A stretch of 7,554 nucleotides of DNA, taken from the NCBI GenBank assembly GCA_050743365.1, contig JBOGFI010000087.1, positions 1 to 7,554 on the forward strand. Reading direction: 5' to 3'. Each line of letters opens with the position of its first letter. Position 1 is the first letter of the stretch. Source of the DNA: JBOGFI01 sp050743365. Lineage in GTDB: Bacteria > Actinomycetota > Acidimicrobiia > IMCC26256 > JACDBD01. The translations under genes and the position numbers were made by a program. The notes under the pieces are model-generated. The model did not search any database. It was not told where the DNA came from and saw nothing but the letters and a program-made list of their open reading frames with translations. Shown here in pieces: positions 6,292 through 7,554 of this stretch.

Positions 6292-7554
6292 GCCTTCGCG
6301 ACCCGGGGGATCTTGTGGGGCGGGCCCTGCCGCAGCAGGACCTCGTTCTCGACCAGCTCGACCTCGGGCTCGACGCCCACCGCGGCGGAAACGGCGTCGG
6401 TGACACGGGTGCACAGGTCGGCGAGGCCCTTGCTCCCCTCGCTCGCGTACCCGACGCGCAGACGCAGCCGGTCGACCTCACGGCCGGCCCGGATCACCTG
6501 GAACAGCCCGGCGCTGGTCTCGGGCACGCCTTCGACGGCGGCCCACACGTCCCCCGGTAGCACCGAGCGCCCGTCGACCACCACCTCGTCGCCCTTGCGG
6601 CCCAGCGGCCAGAGGCGCCCATGCGTCCTTCCGCACGCGCACCGCTCGCGCGTGACCCGCACCAGGTCGTCGGAGCGGTAGCGGATCAGCGGCGCGATCT
6701 TGTCGATGAGCGTCGTCGACACCAGCTCGCCGCGCTCGCCGTCACCTACCGGCGCCGCCCCCTCGGGGTCGAGGTGCTCGATGTATGCGGTGTCCTCCCA
6801 GAAGTGGCAGCCGTCGTGCTCCCGGCACTCGGTGGCGGCGCCGACGTCACCCACGCCCGTCTGCATGAACAGCTCGAGGCCCCAGCCCTCGACCATGGCC
6901 CGTGCCCGCGGCCCGATGGGCTCGCCCGCGAACACGACGCCCCGGTAGCTGGCGAAGGTCGCGGCGAGGTCGACGCCCATCTCCGGCGCCAGGCGCTGCA
7001 ACGCCGCCACCAGTGGCCCCGACAGCGTGTACCACGCCGTCGGGCGGAGCTCGCGGCTGCACCGGAACAGCTGCGCGAAGTCGGAGGGGTGGTGGTCGAG
7101 GAAGATCGGCGTCGCGCCGATCCCCCGGATCGTGTCGTGGATGCCGGGGCCCCGGAAGGTGAACAGCATGTGGGTGAAGTAGTCGCCGGGCCGGCAGCCG
7201 AGCTCCCAGAACTCGCGGACGAGCATGCTCGGCCCGCGCCCCGCGTACGGCGCAGGGGTCGGGTCGCCGGTGGTGCCCGACGTGGAGAAGATCGCGCTGA
7301 ACACCTCGGTCATCATGGGGTCGAGGCACAACAACCCGCCGTACGGGTCGCGATGCCGGTCGCGGAACGCGCGGACTGCGTCCTTGTCGATGAACGGGAC
7401 CTTGGCGTGGAAGTCGTCCATCGACTGGATGTCGTCGGCGGTGATCCCGGCCGCATCCCACGTCTGGCGGATCAGCGCGGACCGCTGGTACGCCCAGGGG
7501 AGGAGATCGCCCAGCAGCCGCTCCTCGCGGACGCGGTCGATCTCGTCCCTGGAC
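6288..7554 (-). CDS. PaaK-like (phenylacetate-CoA ligase family) adenylate-forming enzyme, 5' end outside window
   Basis: The frame is open to the right edge, giving 421 visible residues; the family has about 420-450, so only a short N-terminus is missing. The first Met, at 7421, is internal: upstream codons encode the usual N-terminal region (LLPWAYQRSALIRQTWDAAG, then ITADDIQSMDD, which matches the 'GI-P-DI-s-DL' entry of PaaK enzymes). Counting from that Met, FSTSGTTGDPT (45-55) is the ATP phosphate loop, VVFAGEPIG (162-170) and GVGDVGAATE (189-198) form the adenylate pocket, LIRYRSDDLVRV (245-256) holds the conserved ribose-binding Asp, LGRKGDEV (273-280) is the hinge to the small domain, and HKIPRV (369-374) holds the likely catalytic Lys370. 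Cys199, Cys205, Cys261 and Cys263 may bind zinc, as reported for some relatives. It activates a carboxylic acid, probably aromatic, as acyl-AMP and then as a thioester. The acid is unknown. Confidence 0.95.
   Translation of the reverse strand, partial: SRDEIDRVREERLLGDLLPWAYQRSALIRQTWDAAGITADDIQSMDDFHAKVPFIDKDAVRAFRDRHRDPYGGLLCLDPMMTEVFSAIFSTSGTTGDPTPAPYAGRGPSMLVREFWELGCRPGDYFTHMLFTFRGPGIHDTIRGIGATPIFLDHHPSDFAQLFRCSRELRPTAWYTLSGPLVAALQRLAPEMGVDLAATFASYRGVVFAGEPIGPRARAMVEGWGLELFMQTGVGDVGAATECREHDGCHFWEDTAYIEHLDPEGAAPVGDGERGELVSTTLIDKIAPLIRYRSDDLVRVTRERCACGRTHGRLWPLGRKGDEVVVDGRSVLPGDVWAAVEGVPETSAGLFQVIRAGREVDRLRLRVGYASEGSKGLADLCTRVTDAVSAAVGVEPEVELVENEVLLRQGPPHKIPRVAKA

Noticed and set aside
5729..6681. 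Long frames on both strands (5740-6681 plus, 5729-6481 minus) across the ligase and partner genes
   Set aside because: Their translations are Arg/Gly/Ala-rich shadows; the coupled minus-strand pair explains the region with recognisable motifs.
6288..7421. A complete ligase gene starting at the Met codon at 7421
   Set aside because: The frame stays open to the window edge and the upstream residues match the conserved N-terminal region of the PaaK family, so the Met is internal and the gene is truncated by the window.

Overview
The window is very GC-rich, with codons strongly biased to G or C in third position, and looks like a chromosomal segment of a high-GC actinobacterium. I favour a soil or aquatic lineage such as Acidimicrobiia, but that is an impression from protein style, not a measurement. 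I see no tRNA, rRNA, CRISPR array, insertion sequence or phage gene.

Layout. One plus-strand gene enters from the left edge (1-432) and is the C-terminal two thirds of a cation-dependent O-methyltransferase. Everything else is on the minus strand, read from right to left. First comes a PaaK-like adenylate-forming ligase (7554-6288, N-terminus off the window). It overlaps by ATGA a small protein (6291-5626) that resembles a reduced adenylate-forming enzyme without its catalytic motifs. A 91-bp intergenic stretch follows, carrying repeated GTGAAC boxes and a possible promoter. Then comes a compact series: a 65-residue one-helix membrane protein with a YLDAGSGS motif (5534-5337), a 466-residue protein joining a kinase-like N-terminal region to a SAM-methyltransferase domain (5309-3909), and a 710-residue membrane protein of the alkaline phosphatase/sulfatase superfamily with an extracytoplasmic catalytic domain (3912-1780, ATGA-coupled to the gene before it). 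After 68 bp comes a polytopic GT-C type glycosyltransferase (1711-383), whose 3' end overlaps the convergent O-methyltransferase gene by 50 bp.

How the genes may work together. The YLDAGSGS protein, the kinase-like/methyltransferase fusion and the sulfatase-fold membrane enzyme form a tight operon. With the downstream lipid-linked-sugar type glycosyltransferase, they suggest a cell-envelope glycan or glycolipid modification system, with methylation and possibly phosphorylation inside and transfer of a phospho- or sulfo-linked group plus sugar outside. The substrate cannot be read from the sequence. The ligase and its small partner form a separate translationally coupled pair, and their link to the envelope module is not shown. 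The most interesting points are the three-gene module, the kinase-style D(x4)N...DxG signature fused to a methyltransferase, and the coupled catalytic/non-catalytic ligase pair.
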